Shown piece after piece: positions 46,331 through 55,798 of a stretch of 64,000 nucleotides of DNA (position 1 is the stretch's first letter; every line of letters begins with the position of its first letter). The translations under genes and the position numbers were made by a program. The notes beneath the pieces were generated by a model that made no database searches, was not told where the DNA came from, and saw nothing but the letters and a program-made list of their open reading frames with translations. This DNA is from Chitinophagaceae bacterium (GTDB lineage: Bacteria > Bacteroidota > Bacteroidia > Chitinophagales > Chitinophagaceae), in contig CANFHA010000022.1 of the NCBI GenBank assembly GCA_947446645.1, forward strand, positions 25,193 through 89,192, written 5' to 3'.

Positions 46331-47374
46331 ATGCGGTTTGTGATATTTTCCCTGTTTACACTATTTCTTTCAGCGCCCTCGTTCGCAAAAGGGCACGGCG
46401 GTGGCCATGGTGGCCACAGCGGTGGGCATAGCGGCGGTCATGCTGGTGCAGCCCACGCAACCGGAGGTGCACATGCAAGTGCCGGCCACGGCGTTAGCGG
46501 AGCCCATGCTGCGCCGGCGCATTCCGGCGGCGGGCATTCATTTAGCGGGCATACCGGTGCCGGTGGCTTTCATACACCTGTACATGCGGCACCGCATATG
46601 ACTTCCACAAGCATTATTCACAGGGCCACATCGACCGCTGCGGTTATGGCTAATCACCCGCGCACACCACGCACATACCCGGCATACATAGCAGTTCCTC
46701 CCCGAAACGATAAAAAAGTAGACAATGTACTGCCTGTGTATACCGGCTTCGGGTTTTACTCCCCATTGTATGCTACACCATTTTATTACGATCCGTATTT
46801 CAGTCTATGGTCGTTTGGCTTTAATCTGGCGTTCAGTCCCAACTATGGCTTTGGCAGCAGCAGACCTGCTGACGACTATTATTACGATAATGAGATCACA
46901 GATGATTCACTGGAGGGGTATGTTGTTTATGCACATGATACATTGTCCGGAGTAGTAACGATTGGCAGTAGCGCGGTTTTCCTGGAGACCGCTGATTCTG
47001 TGCAGAACTACGATTACAAGTTCAGAATGAGAAAAAAGGAACTTGAATACGTAGTGGCATTTAACGCGGACAATAAGCAGGTAAAGATGGTACGCCTGCC
47101 CATGAATAAAAACACCATGTGGCGGGTGGTACACGAAGGCAAGTTAAACCTGTATGATGATGGCAAAGGCCTGATCTACCAGCCTGAAGATATTGACAAG
47201 CTGGGATTAATGGCCCGATATAATGGTAAGATGACTAAACTTAGCGGCATTTCACAAGTCAAAGCGAAGGAGCAGCTGATAAAATGTGTGAATGAGGCCT
47301 ACGGAATCAATCTTGATCCCCGCAGTACAAGTTGGAACGGATTACTGATCTACCTGGACAAATTGGATCAATAA
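46331..47374 (+). CDS. Exported His/Gly-rich protein with a paralogous C-domain
   Basis: 347 residues from the second of two ATGs (46328, 46331). Signal peptide ~1-18 (ending PSFA). Residues ~19-100 are almost entirely Gly, His, Ala and Ser (GHGGGHGGHSGGHSGGHAG), a likely metal-binding stretch. The C-terminal ~150 residues (SLEGYVVYAHDTLSGVVTIG to WNGLLIYLDKLDQ) match the next gene. The function is unknown; metal buffering in the periplasm is an inference from the His content. Confidence 0.7.
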   Translation: MRFVIFSLFTLFLSAPSFAKGHGGGHGGHSGGHSGGHAGAAHATGGAHASAGHGVSGAHAAPAHSGGGHSFSGHTGAGGFHTPVHAAPHMTSTSIIHRATSTAAVMANHPRTPRTYPAYIAVPPRNDKKVDNVLPVYTGFGFYSPLYATPFYYDPYFSLWSFGFNLAFSPNYGFGSSRPADDYYYDNEITDDSLEGYVVYAHDTLSGVVTIGSSAVFLETADSVQNYDYKFRMRKKELEYVVAFNADNKQVKMVRLPMNKNTMWRVVHEGKLNLYDDGKGLIYQPEDIDKLGLMARYNGKMTKLSGISQVKAKEQLIKCVNEAYGINLDPRSTSWNGLLIYLDKLDQ

Positions 47375-47423
47375 CGGTTGCAGCGGTGTGAATGTTCTTA
47401 TTGATTACCTTAAATCACCAATC

Positions 47424-48458
47424 ATGAAAAACACCTTTTCCGCCGCCCTGCTTTTTATATGCGCAGCTACAGCCACCGCGCAAAATCATTCTGTGCAGAT
47501 GAACAACGCATCCGCACAGGTTGCCATTACCAACTATTCTGCGGTACAGTCTGTACAAAGCAGCAATGAAATACATGGTGCTACGCCCGTGCAACACATA
47601 AACGCGGCAAACACGCAGGCAGTAGCAATGAGTGCCCATCCCGCAAGCAACACACCTGTATATGCAGAGCACAGCTACAGGCCTTCTGGTACCAGCGCAA
47701 CTTACAATCCAGGCGCGTCACATAGCACAGCAACAGCAATCTCCCTGCCTCAACGGTATAACCACATAACAAAGCAAGATCTCCCTTACTACAGCACAAT
47801 AGTAACCAAACACAAAAGCCACAGCCACGTAGCCCCGAATTCCAGCCGGCGGCACCGCGAACATTTCCTGGCACCTCCATCCAATACGGCCGACTATTTT
47901 CTCTTCTACGCTTGCGAGTATTTTTATGAAAACTATTCAGGCAACGACGTAGTAACCTTCACGGATGCTACCCCAACCGGGAACTCGATATACAACGGCT
48001 CGTTTGATGGCTATGTTGTATACGGTAAGGATACATTTGCTGGTGTTATTACTCCTGCAAAAAACATTATAGTGCTTGAAGAACAGCTGGATGAGTTGCA
48101 CGAGCTGGCCGGTGTGTATTCCTATGATGATAAGAAACTTAAAACAGTAGCGATCTTCGACGGAAACCGGGAGCTTTATCTCACACGCGCAGTTCCTGGC
48201 GGAAAATTGCTACGAACCATACACAGTGGCAAACTGAGCCTTTATGATGATCATTACAACTTTTTAAGCCTCTCTAATGTGAGCAAAACAAAACTGACAC
48301 TTGTGTATAATGGTGCAGCTATTTCTTCTAAAATATTCCTCGCCGGGGCCAACAAGCAACTCATAACAGACTACATGAATAAAGCCTATGGCCTGAAACT
48401 GAGCGCCAACGAATTCAACTGGGATAAACTGCTCCTGTATATAGACAAGCTGAATTGA
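47424..48458 (+). CDS. Exported protein, paralogue of the upstream His-rich gene
   Basis: 344 residues from the ATG at 47424. Signal peptide ~1-18 (ending TATAQ). The N-terminal half is Ala/Ser/Gln/Asn/His-rich but lacks the Gly-His blocks. The C-domain (SFDGYVVYGKDTFAGVITPA to FNWDKLLLYIDKLN) aligns with the upstream protein through the GYVVYxxDTxxGV, HxGKLxLYDD and LLxYxDKL blocks. Tandem duplication with divergent N-termini. No known family. Confidence 0.7.
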   Translation: MKNTFSAALLFICAATATAQNHSVQMNNASAQVAITNYSAVQSVQSSNEIHGATPVQHINAANTQAVAMSAHPASNTPVYAEHSYRPSGTSATYNPGASHSTATAISLPQRYNHITKQDLPYYSTIVTKHKSHSHVAPNSSRRHREHFLAPPSNTADYFLFYACEYFYENYSGNDVVTFTDATPTGNSIYNGSFDGYVVYGKDTFAGVITPAKNIIVLEEQLDELHELAGVYSYDDKKLKTVAIFDGNRELYLTRAVPGGKLLRTIHSGKLSLYDDHYNFLSLSNVSKTKLTLVYNGAAISSKIFLAGANKQLITDYMNKAYGLKLSANEFNWDKLLLYIDKLN

Positions 48459-48552
48459 TCCACTCCCAAAGAGACATTAAGCACGCTGCGGAACTGAACA
48501 AATATTGCTAAAAGAGTAACTATTACGACAGCTATTCTTAACTAAAACGTAT

Positions 48553-48560
48553 TACTTTTG
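48553..48560 (+). promoter_or_regulatory. -7 box of icd
   Basis: TACTTTTG, an exact TAnnTTTG, 39 bp before the icd ATG. Confidence 0.5.
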
Positions 48561-48599
48561 AGCATCTTAAGAAATTAAACGCTCAAAATATAATACCCA

Positions 48600-49826
48600 A
48601 TGGCAAAAATTAAAGTAGCAAATCCCGTAGTGGAACTTGATGGCGATGAAATGACGCGCATCATCTGGAAGTATATTAAGGAGAAGCTGATACTCCCTTA
48701 CCTGGACATTGATATTAAGTACTACGACCTTGGCGTAGAACACCGCGATGCAACAAACGACCAGGTGACTATTGACTCGGCAAACGCTATACGCCAGTAC
48801 GGTGTGGGTATTAAGTGTGCAACCATCACCCCTGATGAAGCACGTGTAACAGAATTCAACCTGAAACAAATGTGGAAGAGCCCTAACGGCACTATCCGCA
48901 ACATACTGGACGGCACTGTGTTTCGCGAGCCAATTGTAATGAGCAACATTCCTCGCCTGGTTCCAAACTGGACAGCGCCGATATGCATTGGCCGCCACGC
49001 ATTTGGCGACCAGTATCGCGCTACCGATTTCGTGGTAAAGGGTAAAGGCAAACTTACCATCAAGTTTGAAGGCGAAGATGGTAAAACCATTGAGCATGAA
49101 GTATACAACTTCAAGAGCGATGGCGTGGCGCTGGCCATGTACAATACCGATGAGTCTATCATGGGTTTTGCACGTGCGTGCTTCAACATGGCGCTATCTA
49201 AAAAATGGCCGCTTTACCTCTCTACCAAGAACACCATTCTTAAAAAATACGATGGCCGTTTCAAAGATATTTTTGAAGACATCTACCAGAAAGAGTTCAA
49301 AGCGGAATTTGAGAAGAACAAGATAGAGTACGAGCACCGCCTCATAGATGATATGGTCGCCAGCGCGCTTAAATGGCACGGCAACTTTGTATGGGCTTGC
49401 AAGAACTACGATGGCGATGTACAGAGCGATACTGTGGCACAGGGCTTCGGCTCACTGGGCCTTATGACCTCGGTACTGATAACTCCTGATGGCAACACCA
49501 TGGAGGCAGAAGCAGCACACGGCACCGTTACCCGCCACTACCGCGAGTACCAGAAAGGCAATCCAACATCAACCAACCCGATCGCTTCCATCTTTGCATG
49601 GACACGTGGCCTTGCCTTCCGCGGCAAGCTGGATAACAATCAGGAGCTGATCAATTTCTCTGAGGCCCTTGAAGCAGTATGCATAGAAACCGTACAAAGC
49701 GGTAAAATGACCAAGGACCTTGCTGTATGCGTACATGGCAATAAAGTAAACCATGGAGAACACTACCTGTATACAGAAGAGTTCCTGGATGCGCTGAATG
49801 AGGGTTTGAAGAAGAAACTGGCATAA
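48600..49826 (+). CDS. icd: NADP-dependent isocitrate dehydrogenase (eukaryotic-type)
   Basis: 408 residues. Converts isocitrate to 2-oxoglutarate and CO2 with NADP. Runs of the homodimeric ~410-residue IDH class: [72 protein letters not shown] and [20 protein letters not shown]. This class is distinct from the E. coli type. Monocistronic, with a -7 box and a terminator. With odhB it covers consecutive TCA steps, though the genes are 27 kb apart. Confidence 0.96.
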   Translation: MAKIKVANPVVELDGDEMTRIIWKYIKEKLILPYLDIDIKYYDLGVEHRDATNDQVTIDSANAIRQYGVGIKCATITPDEARVTEFNLKQMWKSPNGTIRNILDGTVFREPIVMSNIPRLVPNWTAPICIGRHAFGDQYRATDFVVKGKGKLTIKFEGEDGKTIEHEVYNFKSDGVALAMYNTDESIMGFARACFNMALSKKWPLYLSTKNTILKKYDGRFKDIFEDIYQKEFKAEFEKNKIEYEHRLIDDMVASALKWHGNFVWACKNYDGDVQSDTVAQGFGSLGLMTSVLITPDGNTMEAEAAHGTVTRHYREYQKGNPTSTNPIASIFAWTRGLAFRGKLDNNQELINFSEALEAVCIETVQSGKMTKDLAVCVHGNKVNHGEHYLYTEEFLDALNEGLKKKLA

Positions 49827-49847
49827 ACTTTAGCTATTAAAAAAGAA

Positions 49848-49878
49848 ACGGCCGTCGCACAAGCGATGGCTGTTTTTG
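49848..49878 (+). terminator. Intrinsic terminator of icd
   Basis: ACGGCCGTCGC and GCGATGGCTGT form an 11-bp stem (two G-U pairs) around ACAA, followed by TTTTGTT. It begins 22 bp after the icd stop. Confidence 0.8.
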
Positions 49879-49976
49879 TTATAGCCCGCAGGATCTATGA
49901 CTTGGTGTTAAAAAAGTAGCACCGGGCAATTATTTGCCTTAGATAGGCTAACTTTATATCTCACATAGACTCAATA

Positions 49977-50483
49977 ATGAAGCTTTACAAACTATTTATT
50001 TTTGTCCTTACTTTATCTCTATCCCCCGGCAGTATATTGTATGCCCAGGAGCAAAAAGACGGCCTCGACTGGTATACAGACATTACCCAGATAACCCAGC
50101 TATCGAAAGAGACTAAAAAACCGGTTTTTGCTTTCTTTACCGGCAGCGACTGGTGTGGCTGGTGCCACAAACTGCAGGCAGATGTAATGGTGAAGCCAGG
50201 CTTCAAAGCATGGGCAAAAAAGAATGTGATACTCATGGAGCTCGACTTCCCGAGAGCGAAGCAACTGCCGGAAGCACTTGCCAGCCAGAACAGCAGCCTC
50301 CAGCAATTCTTTCACGTGCAGGGCTACCCTACGGTTTGGATATTCAACATCACACAAGACAGCGCTACAAGATTCAATATTGTGCCCAAAGGGATGCTGG
50401 GCTACCCTGCAGGTCATCCCGGCAAAGAAGAATCAGCATTTATTCATACCGCCGATTCCATCCTGCATATAAAACAGAATTAG
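49977..50483 (+). CDS. Exported thioredoxin-fold protein
   Basis: 168 residues with a signal peptide (1-24, ending LYAQ). A thioredoxin-like domain with the redox motif Cys60-Gly-Trp-Cys63 in FTGSDWCGWCHKLQAD and the cis-Pro region in VQGYPTVWIFN. The CGWC site and DUF255-like surroundings suggest a periplasmic disulfide reductase or isomerase. Partner not in the window. Confidence 0.87.
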   Translation: MKLYKLFIFVLTLSLSPGSILYAQEQKDGLDWYTDITQITQLSKETKKPVFAFFTGSDWCGWCHKLQADVMVKPGFKAWAKKNVILMELDFPRAKQLPEALASQNSSLQQFFHVQGYPTVWIFNITQDSATRFNIVPKGMLGYPAGHPGKEESAFIHTADSILHIKQN

Positions 50484-50570
50484 TAATTGCTACGGCTCCA
50501 TAGTCTTCGGCTAATCGCTACCACTTGCTATACTTCGTACTCGCGCTTCGCGGCCTTAAAACAAAATGAA

Positions 50571-50610
50571 GGAACTGCGCCTTCGCGCCTTTGCGAGAGA
50601 TTTTTGCGAG
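50571..50610. repeat. Interspersed repeat, copy 2
   Basis: GGAACTGCGCCTTCGCGCCT followed by TTGCGAGAGATTTTTGCGAG. Related to 44120-44160. Intergenic. Confidence 0.6.
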
Positions 50611-50646
50611 CAATCTTCAAAGCACAATTAAGCCATTACGCAGCCA

Positions 50647-51591
50647 TTATTTCAAGATCGCCTGCTTCAGCTTCCAGCGTATCGACTTGTTTTTTGTAAG
50701 TATAATATACAGCGCCCTTTCTCCGCCAAAATTGCGAAAGAAGCGCTCCACACCTTCATCCATACTGCCTTCCAGATCAAACACAGCACAGCCCCTTGCC
50801 TTGGCCTCCTTCATAGTGTGCCACAGCAACAGCGACATAGCACGGTAGCTATTCGTATCCGGGTTTTGCCCCCCCATAAAGTAATAGCTGCGCTGTTCAT
50901 CCCAAACCTGCCATACTATGGCCTGCACCTGTCCGCCATGGTCTTTTGCTACCCACAGTGCTGCGGCATCATTTGCCTGGCAGGCGTCCATTATCTGTTG
51001 CATGTGCTTTAGAGAAAAGGGTATAGTCTTCCCTTTCTTTGCAAGCGTATTTTTTTGAAACTCATAAAGGTCTTTAAGGTGCGCAAGCGAATTGGTCACC
51101 GTCACTTCTCCCTCAGCCATACGAATATTGCGGCGCGTAGCTTCCTTCATGTTTTTAAGAAGCGCTCCCTCATCCCCGGTTAGCTCTAGTAAAAAAGTTT
51201 GCTGCACTTTAGGGTCCAGCTTATGTTTCTTAAAAAGACCGGCCTGCTTCATACCCGGCTGCAGTGCCAGGTGCCACACTTTGGCCGGTGGCAACTGTGT
51301 CATCAGTTCAGCTACTGTCTCATACTCAAAACTATCGGCCCTGCTTTCTTTCAGGCTCTCAGGAAAAAACACCTGCGGGCCCAGGTAGGGCGTTAGCATC
51401 GGTGTGCGGATCATAGACACACCCAGCTTGCTTTCTACGGGGTAAGGCCATGCTCCTGTTATCTGCTCACCCTTTTTCGCTATGGCTACGTCCCACTGCG
51501 GGCAGGCAACATCAAGCCACCATGGCTTTTCAAACACGGGTATAGTGTTATGCTCCGTACAGATTTTTATATAGAGTTCTTTGTTGGTCAT
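50647..51591 (-). CDS. FemAB/GNAT-like acyltransferase
   Basis: 314 residues. Two GNAT-like folds as in FemABX/BioF2-like proteins: N-terminal FEKPWWLDVACPQWDVAIAK, and C-terminal MKEATRRNIRMAEGEVTV, KGKTIPFSLKHMQQIMDACQ, IVWQVWDEQRSYYFMGGQNP and RGCAVFDLEGSMDEGVERFF. Family members transfer amino acids from aminoacyl-tRNA to peptidoglycan or modify surface lipids. The exact role is not readable. No signal peptide. Confidence 0.8.
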   Translation of the reverse strand: MTNKELYIKICTEHNTIPVFEKPWWLDVACPQWDVAIAKKGEQITGAWPYPVESKLGVSMIRTPMLTPYLGPQVFFPESLKESRADSFEYETVAELMTQLPPAKVWHLALQPGMKQAGLFKKHKLDPKVQQTFLLELTGDEGALLKNMKEATRRNIRMAEGEVTVTNSLAHLKDLYEFQKNTLAKKGKTIPFSLKHMQQIMDACQANDAAALWVAKDHGGQVQAIVWQVWDEQRSYYFMGGQNPDTNSYRAMSLLLWHTMKEAKARGCAVFDLEGSMDEGVERFFRNFGGERALYIILTKNKSIRWKLKQAILK

Positions 51592-51597
51592 TTTTTT

Positions 51598-51690
51598 AAG
51601 TACTTAGTAAATAGTAGATGGTAGTTAGTTTGCGATCCCTTTTCTCTGATAATGTATTTAGCGACGATGTACTAAGTACTATTTACTGAA
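51598..51690. repeat. Inverted pair of 7-bp degenerate repeats
   Basis: Left arm in 7-bp steps from 51598: AGTACT, TAGTAAA, TAGTAGA, TGGTAGT, TAGTTTG. Right arm near 51670: TACTAAG, TACTATT, TACTGAAC, the same units on the other strand. Lies between the FemAB-like gene and the permease gene. Confidence 0.7.
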
Positions 51691-51694
51691 CAAA

Positions 51695-52924
51695 CTATTT
51701 AAACTGCAACACCTTTGCCGGTTGTATCCTGCGAATATACATGGTGGGCAACCACATACAAAGCACACACAGCACTAAGGTAGCTACATCTATCCCCACC
51801 ACTTGCCACCACACTATTTTTATTGGTACAAACTTCATATAATAAGAGTCTTCCGGCAGCTTCAGTATACCAAAGGTGAGCTGCAGCCAGCACAGCAGCA
51901 GTGCCAGCACATTACCTATCAGCACACCTATAGCGCCTATTAGCCCTGCTACTGCAAGAAAGATATTCCTCGTGGTTTCAAACGGCATACCAAGAGCTTT
52001 CAGCAGCCCTACCATATTTGCCCGGTCTACCATAAGTATGAGCAGCACAGCACCCATATTTATTATGGCTACTACAGCCATTATAATGAGTAGTATGGTC
52101 CCGTTCAGCCCCTGTAGCCGCAACCAGTCAAAAATGAAAGAGTAATTCTCAGTGGTCGTATACGCTTCCAGTGGTGCCCGCGTAAGATTGTAATGAATGT
52201 AGTTGGCAACCGTATCAGCAAACTTTTCATTGTCAAGATCTACCTGGTATCCGTTTATGCTGTCTGCCCCCCAGTTATTGATCCGTTGCAGCAACCGCAT
52301 GTCCGTAACCGCGAAGTATTTGTCTACCTCTTCCATGCCGCTATGGTACAGGCCACATACTTTTACCCGCCTTATACGCGGCGGCCCACCCTCAATGAAA
52401 TCCAGTTGCACCGTGTCCCCAATGTTCACATTCAGCCTGTCGGCTGTCGTCTTAGATAATATTACCTGCTTCGAATAAAAGGTATCTGAATAGTCTATTG
52501 GCGCACCCGATGTGGTTATCCCCTTCAGAAAATGATAGTCCTTTGTCACGCCCTTTAGTGCCAGCCCTTCCATGCGCCCCGTCCGCGACTGTATTATCGT
52601 TAGTCTTTCAACAAATGGCGACACCGATGCTACATGCGGAATTTTAGAAATGTTTTCTTGCAGCTTTTTATCATAAAATATCGGCTCGGCATAGTTAAGC
52701 GAATTGGATTTTGTCTCATCATACGGTATCACATGCACGTGCCCCATAAAACTATAGAGTTTCTCAGTTACTGCCGCACTAAACCCCGTCACCACCGCCA
52801 TAGCTACTATCATCACCGCTACGCTAAGCGAAGTAGCCACAATGGCAAGCCTGATGATGAACGAAGAGAAAGTTCCCTTATGCTTTAGCAGGTACCTGCG
52901 CGCTATGAAAAATGAGAGTTGCAA
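51695..52924 (-). CDS. LolC/LolE-like ABC transporter permease
   Basis: 409 residues. FtsX/LolE layout: N-terminal transmembrane segment (FSSFIIRLAIVATSLSVAVM), a large periplasmic MacB-like core (~55-265), then three transmembrane segments near 275-400. The start (QLSFFIARRYLLKHKGTFSS) is the family pattern; the codon is TTG at 52922-52924. It probably extracts lipoproteins from the inner membrane. No LolD-type ATPase is adjacent. Confidence 0.88.
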   Translation of the reverse strand: MQLSFFIARRYLLKHKGTFSSFIIRLAIVATSLSVAVMIVAMAVVTGFSAAVTEKLYSFMGHVHVIPYDETKSNSLNYAEPIFYDKKLQENISKIPHVASVSPFVERLTIIQSRTGRMEGLALKGVTKDYHFLKGITTSGAPIDYSDTFYSKQVILSKTTADRLNVNIGDTVQLDFIEGGPPRIRRVKVCGLYHSGMEEVDKYFAVTDMRLLQRINNWGADSINGYQVDLDNEKFADTVANYIHYNLTRAPLEAYTTTENYSFIFDWLRLQGLNGTILLIIMAVVAIINMGAVLLILMVDRANMVGLLKALGMPFETTRNIFLAVAGLIGAIGVLIGNVLALLLCWLQLTFGILKLPEDSYYMKFVPIKIVWWQVVGIDVATLVLCVLCMWLPTMYIRRIQPAKVLQFK

Positions 52925-53090
52925 TTATTACCCTTGAAAACCAAAAGTAAAACAATTAACACTAAGGATCGATATTATACAGATCTCGCAGCCATAAAGG
53001 ATATCGGGCACCTTTGATGTAGGTTTTTATATGTGTTCACCCCTATTGGGGCCGAAATATTTTTTGTAAATTTATTGCAAAACAACTTTC

Positions 53091-55796
53091 ATGAAAAAAG
53101 CACTTTTACTATTGTGTATTTGCTCATTCACGCTTTCAAAAGGCTATGCTCAAAACAACAACATCGCTTTAGAACTATATAACTCCGGCGTAAAAAGTGC
53201 TTCGCTAAAAGATTATCCTGATGCGATTACCGCCTTCAATGAGGCTATAAAACTAAAACCTGATTATACCGCGGCTTATTACAAGCGGGCCGTTGTGCGC
53301 CTGCTGCTCAATAACTACGAGGGAGCCATAGCAGATTGCAATATTGTACTGGGAAATGATCCTAAGTCAAAAAGCATTTATGTAACACGTGCGGCGGCAA
53401 AATTAGCACTCCGGGATTTTGCCGGCGCCAAGGCCGACTGTAGTAAGGGAATAGAAGCGGACCCGAAGAATATAGAGGCGTACCACATCAGAAGCCAGGC
53501 AGAACAGGGACTGGGAGATTTCAACGATGCTGTAGCTGACTGCGATAAAATAATTGCACTGGACAAAAAGAACATTCCCGCGTATATCGCGCGCAGCGTT
53601 GCCAAACATGATCTGGGCGACTACAAAGGGTCTATTGCAGACTGTAACAAGATCATATCCATTGATCCGAAAAATGCCCAGGCCTACACCATACGAAGCT
53701 TTGAAAAACAGACCCTGGAAAAATACAGCGACGCCATTGCAGACATAGGCACAGCCATAAGCCTGGACCCGCAAAACGCGCAGGCCTATGTGGTAAGAGG
53801 CAGCTTAAAGGAACTTAATAAAGATACTGCCGGGGCGCTTGATGACTATAACAAAGCCATAGAAACAGATGCAAAGCTCGGGGTGGCATATATTAACCGT
53901 GGACTGCTGAAAATAGCCATGGGCAAGGAGCAGAAACAAAGCGGTTGCTTTGACCTCATTACTGCTGAGGTATCAGGGGAGGAAAAGAGGGCGCATGAGC
54001 TGGTAAAAAACAATTGTGACTCCAAAGACCTTAGTGCTGAATATGACATGGCCGGTAAGTTTTTCATGATCGGCAATACCAAGTATGCCCAGAAATCTTT
54101 TTACGAGGCCATATCAGCATACAATAAGGCATTGGCGCTGGAGCCCACCTACCATGAAACCTATGTGAACAGGGGTATGGCCAAGTTTGAGCTGCTGGCC
54201 TACCGCAGTGCAATTACCGATTACAATAAGGCAATAGAGATCAAGCCAGACCTTGCCAGTGCTTATTATAATCGCGGGCTTGCCAAAAATGCAATGGAGG
54301 ACTATAAAGGTGCTGTGGAAGACTACAGCAGGTCAATAGCGCTGAAACCCGACCAGGCCGATGCCTATTTTTATCGTGGCGTATCAAAAAGCAATAATCT
54401 TGATTTTCAAGGAGCTCTGCCTGACTATACCAAGGCTATAGAACTAAAATCCGACCGGTCTAACTATTACCTCAACAGGGGTATAGCCAGGAACAACATT
54501 AAAGACCACAAAGGCGCACTTGCCGATTTTAATACCGCACTGAAAATACAGCCCGATCTGTTGCACATCTACAATTTTCGCGGCACCGCTAAAAACGACC
54601 TTGATGATTACAAGGGAGCTATCGCAGACTTCAATAAGGCAATAGAGCTTGAGCCACGCTATGCAGAAGCGTACTTCAACAGGGGCACAGCCAAAAACGG
54701 CCTTGCCGACCTGCGTGGAGCAATAGCTGATTTTAATAAAGCAATAGAGTTGCGGCCCGATTTTGCCGAAGCATTCGAATTCAGGGGCTATTCCAAAACT
54801 GGTCTTAAAGACTTTGATGGTGCCCTTACTGATTTCAATACTGCACTGACGCTACAACCCGATCTTTCCGATGTGTACCTTTTCCGTGCCATGACCAAAC
54901 GTGAAATAAAAGACTGGGAAGGCTCCACCGAAGATCTTAATAAGGCAATTGCCAAAGACCCTAAAGACGGGCAGCGATACAGCGCACGCGGCTACAACCG
55001 CTTTTTGTCAAAAGACTATGTTGGCGCTATTGCAGATTTCAGCAAAGTGATAGAGCTGGACTCTACCAATGGTGAAGCATACCTGCAAAGAGGTACCAGC
55101 CTTATCAATGCAGGCCAGCGCGAAAATGGCTGCCGCGACCTGAACAAGGCCTTGGCCCTTGGCAATAAGGATGCCCACGATGCAATAAAGAGAAACTGCA
55201 ACAGCGATGTACCTGATGTGGCAGGGCAAAAAACCGTAGAGACTCCCGCTGATAAGTCACTGGAGTATTACAACCAGGCAATAACGAAATACAATCAAAA
55301 AGATTACCAGGGCGCATTGGCGCTTTTTAACCAGGCCGTAGAAGCTGATGCCAAAAACACACTTGCCCTTAACACCCGTGGAGGAACCAGGGACCACCTT
55401 GGCGACTATGCAGGTGCAATCACCGACTACGATAAAGCAATCGCCCTTAAGCCAGGCTTTGCGGATGCCTACTATAACAGGGGCCTCACAAAGAGCCACC
55501 AGAAAGACTATAAAGGAGCTATAGCAGACTATACAAAAGCTATATCGCTAAAGCCGGAATATGGCCATTTCTACAACAGAGGCGTAGCAAAAATGAACCT
55601 CAGAGATTATACCGGCTGTATTGAAGACTTCAACGACGCTATAGCGCTGAACCCCAATTATGGTGCATCTTATTACAACAGAGGTGCGGCAAAAATGAAT
55701 GCAGGGCAGAAAGAAGCCGCCTGTGCAGACTGGAAAAAAGCAGCGGAATTAAATGAAAGCGGAGCTAGCGACCTGCTTGGCAAATACTGCAAATAG
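53091..55796 (+). CDS. Exported TPR-repeat protein, 901 residues
   Basis: Signal peptide 1-20 (ending KGYAQ). The rest is a run of about 20 TPR units of 34 residues (A-Y-x-N-R-G...DYKGAIADYNKAIELKPD), in three blocks separated by two short Cys-containing linkers (KQSGCFDLITAEVSGEEKRA and RENGCRDLNKALALGNKDAH). The last block ends with a similar CADWKKAAELNESGASDLLG. It should be a periplasmic or surface scaffold. Partner unknown. Confidence 0.88.
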   Translation: MKKALLLLCICSFTLSKGYAQNNNIALELYNSGVKSASLKDYPDAITAFNEAIKLKPDYTAAYYKRAVVRLLLNNYEGAIADCNIVLGNDPKSKSIYVTRAAAKLALRDFAGAKADCSKGIEADPKNIEAYHIRSQAEQGLGDFNDAVADCDKIIALDKKNIPAYIARSVAKHDLGDYKGSIADCNKIISIDPKNAQAYTIRSFEKQTLEKYSDAIADIGTAISLDPQNAQAYVVRGSLKELNKDTAGALDDYNKAIETDAKLGVAYINRGLLKIAMGKEQKQSGCFDLITAEVSGEEKRAHELVKNNCDSKDLSAEYDMAGKFFMIGNTKYAQKSFYEAISAYNKALALEPTYHETYVNRGMAKFELLAYRSAITDYNKAIEIKPDLASAYYNRGLAKNAMEDYKGAVEDYSRSIALKPDQADAYFYRGVSKSNNLDFQGALPDYTKAIELKSDRSNYYLNRGIARNNIKDHKGALADFNTALKIQPDLLHIYNFRGTAKNDLDDYKGAIADFNKAIELEPRYAEAYFNRGTAKNGLADLRGAIADFNKAIELRPDFAEAFEFRGYSKTGLKDFDGALTDFNTALTLQPDLSDVYLFRAMTKREIKDWEGSTEDLNKAIAKDPKDGQRYSARGYNRFLSKDYVGAIADFSKVIELDSTNGEAYLQRGTSLINAGQRENGCRDLNKALALGNKDAHDAIKRNCNSDVPDVAGQKTVETPADKSLEYYNQAITKYNQKDYQGALALFNQAVEADAKNTLALNTRGGTRDHLGDYAGAITDYDKAIALKPGFADAYYNRGLTKSHQKDYKGAIADYTKAISLKPEYGHFYNRGVAKMNLRDYTGCIEDFNDAIALNPNYGASYYNRGAAKMNAGQKEAACADWKKAAELNESGASDLLGKYCK

Positions 55797-55798
55797 GT

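Noticed and set aside
54000..54800. Possible CRISPR-like regular spacing of repeats in the TPR gene
   Set aside because: The ~102-bp period is coding TPR repeats, not direct repeats with unique spacers.
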